A stretch of DNA of 36,483 bases from Trichothermofontia sp964536415 (GTDB lineage Bacteria > Cyanobacteriota > Cyanobacteriia > B231): assembly GCA_964536415.1 (NCBI GenBank), contig CAZHXN010000039.1:1-36483 (forward strand), given 5' to 3'. Shown one piece after another: positions 17,695 through 24,571 of this stretch (its first letter is position 1; every line of letters starts with the position of its first letter). A program made the translations under genes and the position numbers. Under the pieces are notes generated by a model, which was not told the origin of the DNA, did not search any database, and worked only from the letters and a program-made list of their open reading frames with translations.

Positions 17695-18543
17695 TCATTG
17701 AGCGGGCTTGGGAACTGGCGGTAATTGACGGGCAAATTGACGTAGGGCCTCATCGTAGCGATCGCCTGCGACCCAATCCAAATCATTATGACCGGCCCCT
17801 TCGACCCACAGCGCTTGCTTGGGTTCCGCAGCCGCATTGAAGAGCGCTTGACCATGCCAAAGGGGAATCACCTCGTCCTGGGAGCCATGCAGGATCAGGA
17901 TCGGTACCTGTACCCGCCGTAAACGGGCTAAATTGGGAAATTTATCAAAGGGCAGAATCGGGATGTGGGTTACGACCCGAAAGATTGAGACAAACGTACT
18001 TTCTAAGATCACGCCGCCAACTGGGTGCTGGCTGGCTAAGTACAGACTGGGTCCCCCCCCTACGGAACGCCCATAGACAATAATCTGCTGGGGCGGCACC
18101 TGAGCCACTTGGGTGAGGTAGTCATAGGCCGCAACGATCGCCCGCTCTGCATTGCCCACGGTTGCTTTGCCCTGACTGAGGCCATAGCCGGGGTAATCGT
18201 AGGCGAAAACGGCAAACCCCAGACGGTGTAAGTGTTCTAAGGTTGCTGCTTGCTGACCCAAATCCTCGGCATTCCCGTGGCTGTAGAGAAGCGTATAGGC
18301 TGCATCGGGCTGGGGCAAGTATCGTGCGGCAATTTTCATGGGCTGGTTGGGGGGGCCGCCAGTCATGGGTATCCAAATCAGTTGGCCCTCATCCCGATAG
18401 GTGGCTGAGGGTGGCAGGAAAATTTGGCGATCGGTAAAAAACCAGGCCCAAGCCCCCAACGCCCCATAGATCAACAGGGCCGAACTGAAGAGCCGCGACC
18501 AGGAGAAGTCACCGATTAACAGTTGTTTCCACGCGATCGCCAT
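17695..18543 (-). CDS. alpha/beta hydrolase, membrane anchored
   Basis: 282 residues from ATG 18541-18543; a TTG at 18576 would add 11 residues, and neither has a clear ribosome site. A membrane helix at the N-terminus (RLFSSALLIYGALGAWAWFF) precedes an alpha/beta hydrolase domain of the BEM46/ABHD type. The elbow is VYGRSVGGGPSLYLA with the nucleophile Ser in GRSVG. The acid is Asp in LHGSQDEVIPLWH, and the base is His in EGAGHNDLDW. The SHGNAEDLG oxyanion region is also typical. The substrate is unknown, probably an ester, thioester or lipid. It follows scpA on the same strand and may be co-transcribed. Confidence 0.9.
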   Translation of the reverse strand: MAIAWKQLLIGDFSWSRLFSSALLIYGALGAWAWFFTDRQIFLPPSATYRDEGQLIWIPMTGGPPNQPMKIAARYLPQPDAAYTLLYSHGNAEDLGQQAATLEHLHRLGFAVFAYDYPGYGLSQGKATVGNAERAIVAAYDYLTQVAQVPPQQIIVYGRSVGGGPSLYLASQHPVGGVILESTFVSIFRVVTHIPILPFDKFPNLARLRRVQVPILILHGSQDEVIPLWHGQALFNAAAEPKQALWVEGAGHNDLDWVAGDRYDEALRQFARQLPPVPKPAQ

Positions 18544-18589
18544 TGACTCAGGGGTTAGGAGGCTGGGAACACTCAAATTTTAGGCGGAA

Positions 18590-19417
18590 CTAGGGCAAAC
18601 CGGATACCTGGGGAATCTCCTGGTCATCGGCAGTGCGGAAAGGATAAACTCGCAAGTCCCCGTAAAACTCTTCCTGACTGAGTTCTACCCGTGACTGGGC
18701 CGACAGCAACAGTAAGGCCCAAAAGGCTCCCACCCGATCGTGGCCATGATGGGTTGGGGCTTGGGCTTGCAGGGCGCTGGAAAAGGTTATCCAGTGCTCA
18801 ACTAACTGTTCAAATTCCAGCCCTTCCTCAGTTGAGGCCAAGTTTGACCAATAGTGATCCAAAAATTGCTCTAGGGCGATCGCCACCTCGGCCAGATTTT
18901 CCTGGTGGGCCAGTTGGCTAATTGCTCGCAGGGCTTGCCGTCGGGGCTGGGGTTTAGGACAGGGCGATCGCACCGGGGCCGGACGGGCTGCCATCGCTGC
19001 CGCCATCAGGTTGAGTTGGTCGATCAACTCCTGAAGGGTCACGCGCCGACGGGTCGGTGGCGGGGCACTGGCCCGCCGCCGGATGAAGGTTTCCAAATTG
19101 GTTGGACGCCCCAAGCCGTTGAAATCATTAGGATCAAAGAGTTCCAGGACTTCTGGTTCATCCGCCTCGGCCTGGGACTCCAGAGCGGCTAGCCGCTCCG
19201 CCTTGAGCAAAATCAACATCGATGCGTAGAGAAAGGCTTGCCCCGACTGGGACAAATTGGCCTCGTAGCCACTCGGATCGGGGGTAATGCGACTGGCCAG
19301 TTCGGCTAAGACGCGATCGATCACCTCAATCACCTGTACATCCCAGGGATCAATTTCGCCCTGTTCCGCTAGGTCAATCAGAACCGCGATCGCACTTTGG
19401 GCTAGGGAGGTGGACAT
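18590..19417 (-). CDS. scpA: segregation and condensation protein A
   Basis: 275 residues. ScpA is the kleisin that bridges SMC heads and, with ScpB, condenses and segregates the chromosome. The N-terminal SMC-neck-binding part is clear: AVLIDLAEQGEIDPWDVQVIEVIDR is the hallmark kleisin helix pair. The middle has acidic and Arg/Pro-rich spacers. The C-terminal winged helix is EEGLEFEQLVEHW to GAFWALLLLSAQSRVELSQEEFYGDLRVYP, which binds the SMC head. No scpB or smc is in this window. It is flanked on the same strand by a LapA-domain gene upstream (about 40 bases) and a hydrolase gene downstream. Confidence 0.93.
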   Translation of the reverse strand: MSTSLAQSAIAVLIDLAEQGEIDPWDVQVIEVIDRVLAELASRITPDPSGYEANLSQSGQAFLYASMLILLKAERLAALESQAEADEPEVLELFDPNDFNGLGRPTNLETFIRRRASAPPPTRRRVTLQELIDQLNLMAAAMAARPAPVRSPCPKPQPRRQALRAISQLAHQENLAEVAIALEQFLDHYWSNLASTEEGLEFEQLVEHWITFSSALQAQAPTHHGHDRVGAFWALLLLSAQSRVELSQEEFYGDLRVYPFRTADDQEIPQVSGLP

Positions 19418-19456
19418 GTTGTCAGCATCTTGTCAGAGGGAGTCGGATCGTTCTGA

Positions 19457-19843
19457 TCATGAGGATTCCGAGGGCGTGGCCAGATCCGTCGCGTCAGGGG
19501 TAAAACCGGTGGCAAGCCCAGCCGGGGGAAGGCGCAGGCGGTCTTCCAGTTGCAGTTGATAGTCCTGAAGTTGCTGTTGCAGTTCACGAATCTGGGCTTC
19601 TTGGCGGCGACGGATTTGCTGCTCCCGGCGTTGGCTCAGGAGCCGTTGCAGGCTGGCCAGGGTGCTAAATACCCAGGCAAGGAACGCACCAACTCCCATG
19701 CTAACAATCAGCACCATACACAGGGGGGCACTCACTTCTAAATCCGCCGTCAGCGCCACCACGACCGGATCGGGGTTCTGAAGACTGAAGAAGACAAGAC
19801 CCAAAACAACGGCAAAGATCAGTAAAAAATTCAGGGGTTGCAT
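19457..19843 (-). CDS. LapA-domain (DUF1049) membrane protein
   Basis: 128 residues from ATG 19841-19843; a TTG three codons earlier is less likely. Two membrane helices (NFLLIFAVVLGLVFFSLQN and LCMVLIVSMGVGAFLAWVF) flank a short loop, followed by a long Gln/Arg-rich coiled coil (about 62-108) and a loose tail. This is the LapA layout; in E. coli LapA works with LapB in controlling LPS synthesis. No lapB is nearby, so the cyanobacterial role is open. It is the first gene of a minus-strand run with scpA and the hydrolase. Confidence 0.85.
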   Translation of the reverse strand: MQPLNFLLIFAVVLGLVFFSLQNPDPVVVALTADLEVSAPLCMVLIVSMGVGAFLAWVFSTLASLQRLLSQRREQQIRRRQEAQIRELQQQLQDYQLQLEDRLRLPPAGLATGFTPDATDLATPSESS

Positions 19844-19920
19844 GGTTTCCAAAGGAGCGATACGCTTCCAACATTGAACAGCGATCGGGTCGCGTTTAGT
19901 TTAACAATCCGTCTCAGTAA

Positions 19921-20109
19921 ATCGCAATAGCGATCGACCGGAATAAACGACGTGTTCGGCAACTCTCAGTTGTTAAGAAACTTCAGCTAATTCGGACTCT
20001 AGCAGAGGCGCTAGAAACAGCAGAGGATATTTTGCCTCTAGACCCTCTAAAAATCTATAATTCGTCAACTCCATATAACCCCTTGGGAGCAAGTGCTGTA
20101 CTGATGTAA
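19921..20109 (+). pseudogene. 62-codon open fragment without a start codon
   Basis: Codons from just after a TAA (19918-19920) to TAA 20107-20109 give a protein-like sequence with helical character (KKLQLIRTLAEALETAEDIL) and an end with PLDPLKIYNSSTPYNPLGAS. There is no ATG, GTG or TTG near the front, so it may be the tail of a gene whose start was lost. The family is not recognised. The next ORF starts two bases after this stop, a spacing seen in two-gene modules, but no toxin or antitoxin motif is visible. Confidence 0.3.
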
Positions 20110-20111
20110 GC

Positions 20112-20345
20112 ATGATAATTAAGGAATCAGGCTTAGTCCTCATACATTGCTGCTATTCGACTACCGATCCCTCCCACAACAAGTTTGATAGTTTGCCCAG
20201 AGTATCGCTGCTGCTTCGCCATGAGAGGCAAACCGTGGAAGCGATTGGGCCGCTTGACAGTGGCGTGACCATCAATGGTATGACCGGTTCTTCTGAGTTT
20301 ATGGCGAGGGTGCGTAGCGTCTCCGCCATAAACTCAGCATTTTAG
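20112..20345 (+). CDS. doubtful small ORF of unknown function
   Basis: 77 codons from ATG 20112, beginning MIIKESGLVLIHCCYSTTD. Its last ~18 codons run through the 20293-20337 palindrome, so that part is repeat-derived. There is no clear ribosome site and no known domain. It could be the eroded second gene of a pair with the fragment at 19921-20109, or chance. Confidence 0.2.
   Translation: MIIKESGLVLIHCCYSTTDPSHNKFDSLPRVSLLLRHERQTVEAIGPLDSGVTINGMTGSSEFMARVRSVSAINSAF
20293..20337. repeat. 14-bp palindrome around a dispersed-repeat core
   Basis: CTGAGTTTATGGCG (20293-20306) and its exact complement CGCCATAAACTCAG (20324-20337) flank 17 bases. On the minus strand the core reads GGCGGAGACGCTACGC, related to the repeats at 12174 and 24469. 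The structure suggests a small mobile palindrome. Confidence 0.7.
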
Positions 20346-20471
20346 TTCTTTAATTTTTAGCTTTTTACACTGTTAAAAAAAAAGCCCAAGAGAGCCTTAT
20401 GACCTATAAAGTTATGACCTATTAATTTTAATTGGGACTATAATTGAGCGCTATCTGGGAGGAGAACGGGA

Positions 20472-20633
20472 GCATCTCAGTTGGGCAACATGTGGCCCTC
20501 ATCCCCCAACCCCTTCTCCCAGCCCCCCTAACCCCCCGTTTGCGGGGGGATGGGGGGCTGGGAAGCCGGATTTTCCAGTTCCTCTCCCGTTCTGGGAGAG
20601 GGATTTAGGGTGAGGGTCGCACAAGTGAGATGC
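20472..20633. repeat. MITE-like nested palindromic element
   Basis: The outer ends GCATCTCAGTTG (20472-20483) and CAAGTGAGATGC (20622-20633) are inverted with one mismatch. Inside are CCCAGCCCCCC / GGGGGGCTGGG (20518-20528 with 20552-20562), an inner CCCCCCG / CGGGGGG (20532-20549), and CCTCTCCC / GGGAGAGG (20581-20601). A CCCTCAY arm recurs as GTGAGGG. A 17-base part (20600-20616) recurs inverted and identical at 34726-34742. It codes for nothing. It may also act as the end signal of the TIGR03943 operon, which stops at 20657. Confidence 0.75.
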
Positions 20634-20656
20634 ACCCTGGGCCAGCTCCTAGTCAA

Positions 20657-21433
20657 CTAGTAATCGTAGGGATTTTCCGGCTCCGGAATCGGTTGGATGC
20701 GCTTGGCCTGGATGACCAATTGGCGACGATCGGCCAGGGTCTCGGTTATCATTTCCCCCTCGATTTCTAACCAGGTATCGGGCGGATAGGCCGTCCGACT
20801 GGCGGAGAGTTTAACCGGTAATCCCACCGGATAGGCATCGGCAGCACAACACGTAATCACAAATCGGGCGATTGTTAAATAATTATCCGGATATTGGGGC
20901 AGATACATCGCAAACCCCTGCACTTTCGCCGGTTGCCCCGCGTAGGCATCGGGTTCTGGGTAAACATCGAGTGTGCGCACCCAATCAATGATCGATCGCT
21001 CCTCTGGACGCTGGGATGCCTGGAAGGATTGGGGCCGTGCCCGTGTCAGGGCGGTGAAGTTTTCCCCAGCGCGATCGAGGGCAGTTTGGCTCGAAAAGGC
21101 CCTGGGCGGAATCAGTAAACCCATCAGGGCCACCACCAATAGAACCATCAGACTGAAATGGCGCGGAAACAGCGTGCTATGGGATTGACGCGGCGGCGCT
21201 TGACCCGCCATTAACCGTTGCCCAAGGATACCCAACTGCCAGAGGCCCATCGCCACGAACACAATCCCGGCCCCAATCACTAACGGATGGTAATTAGGAT
21301 GGATGAGAATCTGGATGCGATTCGTCCACCAAAGCCGCAGCAGCATCATGCCCCACAGCAGCAATACCAGTACATCCAGGACGGCAGCGAAGGGAAAGGA
21401 ACGGCGGCGACGGGGGGCCACACCCGTAGTCAT
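20657..21433 (-). CDS. TIGR03943 / DUF1980 family protein
   Basis: 258 residues. Start ATG 21431-21433 is set by AGGAGG eight bases upstream; the TTG two codons earlier is too close to that site. The N-terminal half has membrane helices (LDVLVLLLWGMMLLRLWW, LVIGAGIVFVAMGLWQLGIL, SLMVLLVVALMGLLI). The second half is a soluble outer domain with the family's hallmarks: VQGFAMYLPQYPDN, a FVITCCAADAYPVG cysteine pair, and WLEIEGEM. The family is almost always next to a COG0701 permease, as here (12-base gap), and the pair is linked to metal handling in other bacteria. The CC motif suggests metal or redox contact (inference). Confidence 0.9.
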   Translation of the reverse strand: MTTGVAPRRRRSFPFAAVLDVLVLLLWGMMLLRLWWTNRIQILIHPNYHPLVIGAGIVFVAMGLWQLGILGQRLMAGQAPPRQSHSTLFPRHFSLMVLLVVALMGLLIPPRAFSSQTALDRAGENFTALTRARPQSFQASQRPEERSIIDWVRTLDVYPEPDAYAGQPAKVQGFAMYLPQYPDNYLTIARFVITCCAADAYPVGLPVKLSASRTAYPPDTWLEIEGEMITETLADRRQLVIQAKRIQPIPEPENPYDY

Positions 21434-21445
21434 GGGCAAAACCTC

Positions 21446-22465
21446 CTAGCTGACGTAAAAGTTAATGAACAAACAGGCTAGAAAAACCATTTGGCCGGCA
21501 AGGGCAAAGAGATAGAAAATGGCCCTGGGTTTGAAGACGGTGAGCATGAGACCGATCGCTTTTAGGTCAATCATGGGACCAAAGACGAGGAAGGCCAACA
21601 GTGAGCCAGTGGTAAACATCGAGGCAAAGGACAGGGCAAAAAAGGCGTCCACCGTGGAGCAGATCGACACGACGGCGGCGAGCAACATCATCGCCAAGAT
21701 CGACATCACTGGCCCCTGCCCCAGCGCTAAGATCCAATCGCGGGGCACAAACACCTGAATCAGGGCCGCGATCGCACTTCCCAACACCAACATCGCCCCC
21801 AACTCGCGCAATTCTTGCACGGTATTGTCAATAAATAAGCGCCAGCGGGTGGCCATCCCCAGGGTTGAGGCGGGCATGGGTAAGCTGGTTTCCAGAGCGG
21901 CCTGTTCCCAACGGACGGTGGTCCCCCCGCTGCCCCCTAGGAGATAGGTGCCCGATTGCAGCAGGGGCGAGGTCGTTGCCGTTTCGGGATGGCGCAACTG
22001 GGTAACGGCCACCCTGTCGCGCACATTAGGTTGCAGCAGTGGCGTCAGATCCGTTTGGGCGCTGAAGACCCAGCCGATGATCGTGGCAATCGCCAGGGAC
22101 AAGCCGACCCGCAGGAACACCATCTCTGGTTGGCCCCGGAAGGCGGTCCAGGTAGACCAGAAGACAATCGGGTTCACGGTCGGAGCCGCGAGTAGGAAGC
22201 CGATCGCGACGGAAGTGGGGGCACCCTGGATCAACAGGCGGCGGGCAACCGGGACATTGCCACATTCACACACGGGAAAGAGGAACCCGACCATGCTCCC
22301 CGCTAGGGCACCCCAGAATGCACTTTTGGGCAGGAGGGCTACCAGGCGACGCTCATCGACAAAAAAGAGGAGGGCGCTGGAAAATAACACCCCCAGCAGC
22401 AAGAAGGGCATCGCCTCGACCAACAGGCTAAGAAAGAGGGTGAATGCTTTTTGCAGTTGAGTCAT
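21446..22465 (-). CDS. COG0701 / DUF318 family permease
   Basis: 339 residues, about eight membrane helices in two groups split by a polar stretch (about 145-210). The first group carries the family signature FPVCECGNVPVARRLLIQGA and FLLAAPTVNP. The second group holds FVPRDWILALGQGPV, a VVSICSTVDAFFALSFA segment and FLVFGPMIDLKAIGLML. ArsP, a methylarsenite exporter, belongs to this broad family, but the TIGR03943 partner marks a different branch whose substrate is not established. It lies between feoA (64-base gap) and the TIGR03943 gene (12 bases), so the three form a likely operon. A weak ribosome site precedes ATG 22463-22465. Confidence 0.92.
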   Translation of the reverse strand: MTQLQKAFTLFLSLLVEAMPFLLLGVLFSSALLFFVDERRLVALLPKSAFWGALAGSMVGFLFPVCECGNVPVARRLLIQGAPTSVAIGFLLAAPTVNPIVFWSTWTAFRGQPEMVFLRVGLSLAIATIIGWVFSAQTDLTPLLQPNVRDRVAVTQLRHPETATTSPLLQSGTYLLGGSGGTTVRWEQAALETSLPMPASTLGMATRWRLFIDNTVQELRELGAMLVLGSAIAALIQVFVPRDWILALGQGPVMSILAMMLLAAVVSICSTVDAFFALSFASMFTTGSLLAFLVFGPMIDLKAIGLMLTVFKPRAIFYLFALAGQMVFLACLFINFYVS

Positions 22466-22529
22466 GGGGTAGTTTCAGTCCCGATATCGGGCGTCTAACA
22501 ATTGCGACCTGCTTGGGATGGGGGGAGGC

Positions 22530-22766
22530 TCAGGGGGTTCCCGAGGGCAACGGTTGGATCTCGATCAGGGCGGCAATGTCGCGATCGAGGGCAGCCCGCG
22601 ATCGCCCCACTTTGACAATGAACGAGGGGAAGCGTTGCTCCAACACGCAAACAACCCCAGGACTGATCCCCATTGCGAACAATTTGTTGACGATCGTTTC
22701 ATCCTGAGTTCTTAACGCCGTCACTAGGCCCTGCTCCCCCGCTTGCAATGCTGTCAGTGTTACCAT
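22530..22766 (-). CDS. feoA: FeoA-domain protein
   Basis: 78 residues from ATG 22764-22766, which has GGAGGG six bases upstream; this gives the usual FeoA length. A TTG 10 codons earlier is less likely. The SH3-like fold pattern is clear: VTLTALQAGEQGLVTAL, VNKLFAMGISPGVVCVLEQ, and the terminal IAALIEI. FeoA helps the FeoB iron transporter, but no feoB follows here; instead a permease and its partner do. The protein could therefore be a stand-alone metal-sensing or SH3-like regulatory subunit of that permease (inference). It is the first gene of the run, behind an AT-rich palindrome. Confidence 0.9.
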   Translation of the reverse strand: MVTLTALQAGEQGLVTALRTQDETIVNKLFAMGISPGVVCVLEQRFPSFIVKVGRSRAALDRDIAALIEIQPLPSGTP

Positions 22767-22807
22767 CTGATCCCTCCCCCTAGTGAAGACGCGCAATTAA
22801 ACAATTA

Positions 22808-22832
22808 AATCTTAAGGTTTATAGTTAAGATT
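22808..22832 (-). promoter_or_regulatory. candidate operator upstream of feoA
   Basis: AATCTTAA (22808-22815) and TTAAGATT (22825-22832) form a perfect 8-bp inverted repeat with a 9-base spacer in a very AT-rich patch, 42 bases before the feoA start. It lies in the divergent gap between feoA and the hydrolase at 22912, so it could control either. The layout fits a dimeric metalloregulator such as Fur or Zur, but the sequence is not a clear match to a known box. Confidence 0.5.
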
Positions 22833-22911
22833 ATTAACATTATCGAGTCCCCACTAACCGCCTCCCCAGCGGTGGCACCCTCGGTAGTCTGGCCTTTATC
22901 CCCCGCTCTCT

Positions 22912-23850
22912 GTGACTCTTGACGCTGTAACGACTAACGCCGTGCCCCCTGAAACCCTGACCCCATCGCTGTCGTGGGCAACCCTGGTCCAGACGCAACA
23001 AACCTGGCTCTGGCGTGGCCACCGCATCCAATATACCGATGTGGGCAGTGGTCCTGCCCTGATCCTGGTTCACGGCTTCGGGGCCGCGATCGGCCATTGG
23101 CGCAAAAACATTCCCGTCTTGGCCGCAGCCGGTTATCGGGTGTTGGCCCTGGATCTCCTGGGTTTTGGCGGCTCGGAGAAACCGCCGTTAGATTACAGCC
23201 TGGACCTCTGGCAAGCCCTGCTGGCCGACTTCTGGACCGAGCAGGTCCACCAGCCTGCGATCTTTATTGGCAACTCGATCGGTGCCCTGCTCAGCCTGAT
23301 GATGGCAGCCGACTATCCCCAGATGACCCAGGGAGCGGTATTGCTCAACTGTGCAGGTGGCTTGAACCATCGCCCGGAGGAATTACCCCTGCCATTACGC
23401 CTGATCATGGGCACCTTTACCCGTGTGGTCAGTTCCCCCTGGTTAGGCCAGTTTATGTTCGATCGCATTCGCCAAAAACACCGCATTCGCGCCACCCTGA
23501 ACCAGGTCTATAGCAATCGTGAAGCGGTCACCGATGAGCTAGTAGACATGCTCTATGAACCCTCCTGTGATCCGGGTGCCCAGCAGGTCTTTGCCTCGAT
23601 TTTGACGGCTCCTGCTGGTCCCCGCCCGATCGACCTCCTCCCCCGCATTACCTGTCCGCTCCTGGTCCTCTGGGGGGAAGCCGATCCCTGGACCCCTGTC
23701 AAAGGCGGTGCCATTTTCCAACAAGACCATTGGCCTGCCCCGATTGAATTTATTGCCATTCCCAACACCGGCCACTGCCCCCACGACGAACGACCCGAAA
23801 TCGTCAACGATCGCATTCTGGCATGGTTAGCTAGTCTTCTATCTCGCTGA
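22912..23850 (+). CDS. alpha/beta hydrolase
   Basis: 312 residues from GTG 22912; GTG 22942 is also possible. Full alpha/beta hydrolase fold: oxyanion VHGFGAAIGHWRKNI, FGGSEKPP, nucleophile elbow FIGNSIGALLSL (Ser in GNSIG), a lid with RLIMGTFTRVVSS, acid Asp in LWGEADPWTP, and base His in NTGHCPHDE. Related cyanobacterial and plant plastid proteins act on pheophytin, lipids or other esters; this sequence does not allow a choice. It diverges from feoA across a shared AT-rich gap. There is no signal peptide. Confidence 0.92.
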   Translation: MTLDAVTTNAVPPETLTPSLSWATLVQTQQTWLWRGHRIQYTDVGSGPALILVHGFGAAIGHWRKNIPVLAAAGYRVLALDLLGFGGSEKPPLDYSLDLWQALLADFWTEQVHQPAIFIGNSIGALLSLMMAADYPQMTQGAVLLNCAGGLNHRPEELPLPLRLIMGTFTRVVSSPWLGQFMFDRIRQKHRIRATLNQVYSNREAVTDELVDMLYEPSCDPGAQQVFASILTAPAGPRPIDLLPRITCPLLVLWGEADPWTPVKGGAIFQQDHWPAPIEFIAIPNTGHCPHDERPEIVNDRILAWLASLLSR

Positions 23851-23930
23851 ATGGGTTCGCCCGTGAATTTTGCACCCGTGAGCGTGTGGGGTCTCGCCAA
23901 CTCAACCCTAACCTACGCAAGCGCAGGGCA

Positions 23931-24422
23931 TCAGTGAATTTCCACATCCAGGACATAGCGTCCGAGTTGAACTTGGGTCGCCCAGAGTTCGTATTCAACC
24001 CGCAAGTGTTGAGGGGCGGCAAAGGTACCGGTTAGAGCCAGCGATCGCGTGTAGTTGCGGAGCCGAAGTTGGCTACTGGTGCGCAGGGAGTCGCCCTGGA
24101 GCCAGTAGCGGCTCACGCCATAAACCCCCCGTTCCCAGAGATGCCGATAGCTAAACTTGCCATTACCCTGCATCGTCATAATTACCCGAGAAGGCGCAAT
24201 TTCTAGCCATAGCAGGCGGGGGGGAGCCACCGCCGGGAGCGTGGTCACTTCCCGATTGTCGGCAAGGGCGATCGGGTCAATAATGGGCGGCTCACTCAAG
24301 AGAAGGTGAAAGTGATCGCGGTCCCGCTGGTAAAACGTCGCAAAGGTATCTACCCCAGACCAGACTGGCAGATCGGTGGAAATTAAAGATAGGGAGACCG
24401 GTTTGCGTTGGTGCTTTAACAT
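23931..24422 (-). CDS. conserved-looking hypothetical protein
   Basis: 163 residues from ATG 24420-24422. The frame is open to 24497, but that extra part is read from the dispersed repeat at 24469-24489, so the internal start is preferred, although without a good ribosome site. No domain is recognised. The protein has beta-strand-rich stretches such as PPRLLWLEIAPSRVIMTM, VSRYWLQGDS and LRVEYELWATQVQLGRYVLD, no signal peptide and no membrane segment. It is divergent from aroA. The even codon use and end-to-end frame argue for a real gene. Confidence 0.65.
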   Translation of the reverse strand: MLKHQRKPVSLSLISTDLPVWSGVDTFATFYQRDRDHFHLLLSEPPIIDPIALADNREVTTLPAVAPPRLLWLEIAPSRVIMTMQGNGKFSYRHLWERGVYGVSRYWLQGDSLRTSSQLRLRNYTRSLALTGTFAAPQHLRVEYELWATQVQLGRYVLDVEIH

Positions 24423-24468
24423 ACGCCAGACAACAGTGAAGTAACTTGCCCCCAATGCAGATGCCAGC

Positions 24469-24489
24469 CGATTCTCCTGCGGAGACGCT
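24469..24489. repeat. copy of dispersed CTCCTGCGGAGACGCT repeat
   Basis: It is identical over 21 bases to 12174-12194. It lies in the gap between the divergent hypothetical gene and aroA. Read on the minus strand it offers CGCAGGAGAAT, a ribosome-site-like sequence. Confidence 0.7.
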
Positions 24490-24571
24490 ATGCCCACAAA
24501 ACGACAGAAATCTCGACAGGAAAGGGTCCGAAAGCGGTAGGATTACTAACGCCCTCCTCAGTCTATCTCTA

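Larger units (their letters stand above)
19844..20656. other. 813-base gene-poor region
   Basis: This is the longest stretch in the window without a confident gene. It carries an open frame without a start (19921-20109), a doubtful ORF directly after it (20112-20345), a 14-bp palindrome containing the dispersed repeat core (20293-20337), an AT-rich stretch with an A-run (about 20341-20450) and a large palindromic element (20472-20633). It looks like decayed accessory DNA. Confidence 0.55.

Noticed and set aside
24446..24571. N-terminal extension of aroA
   Set aside because: It overlaps the dispersed repeat and the divergent gene's upstream region, and aroA relatives begin near MERPVIALNIN.
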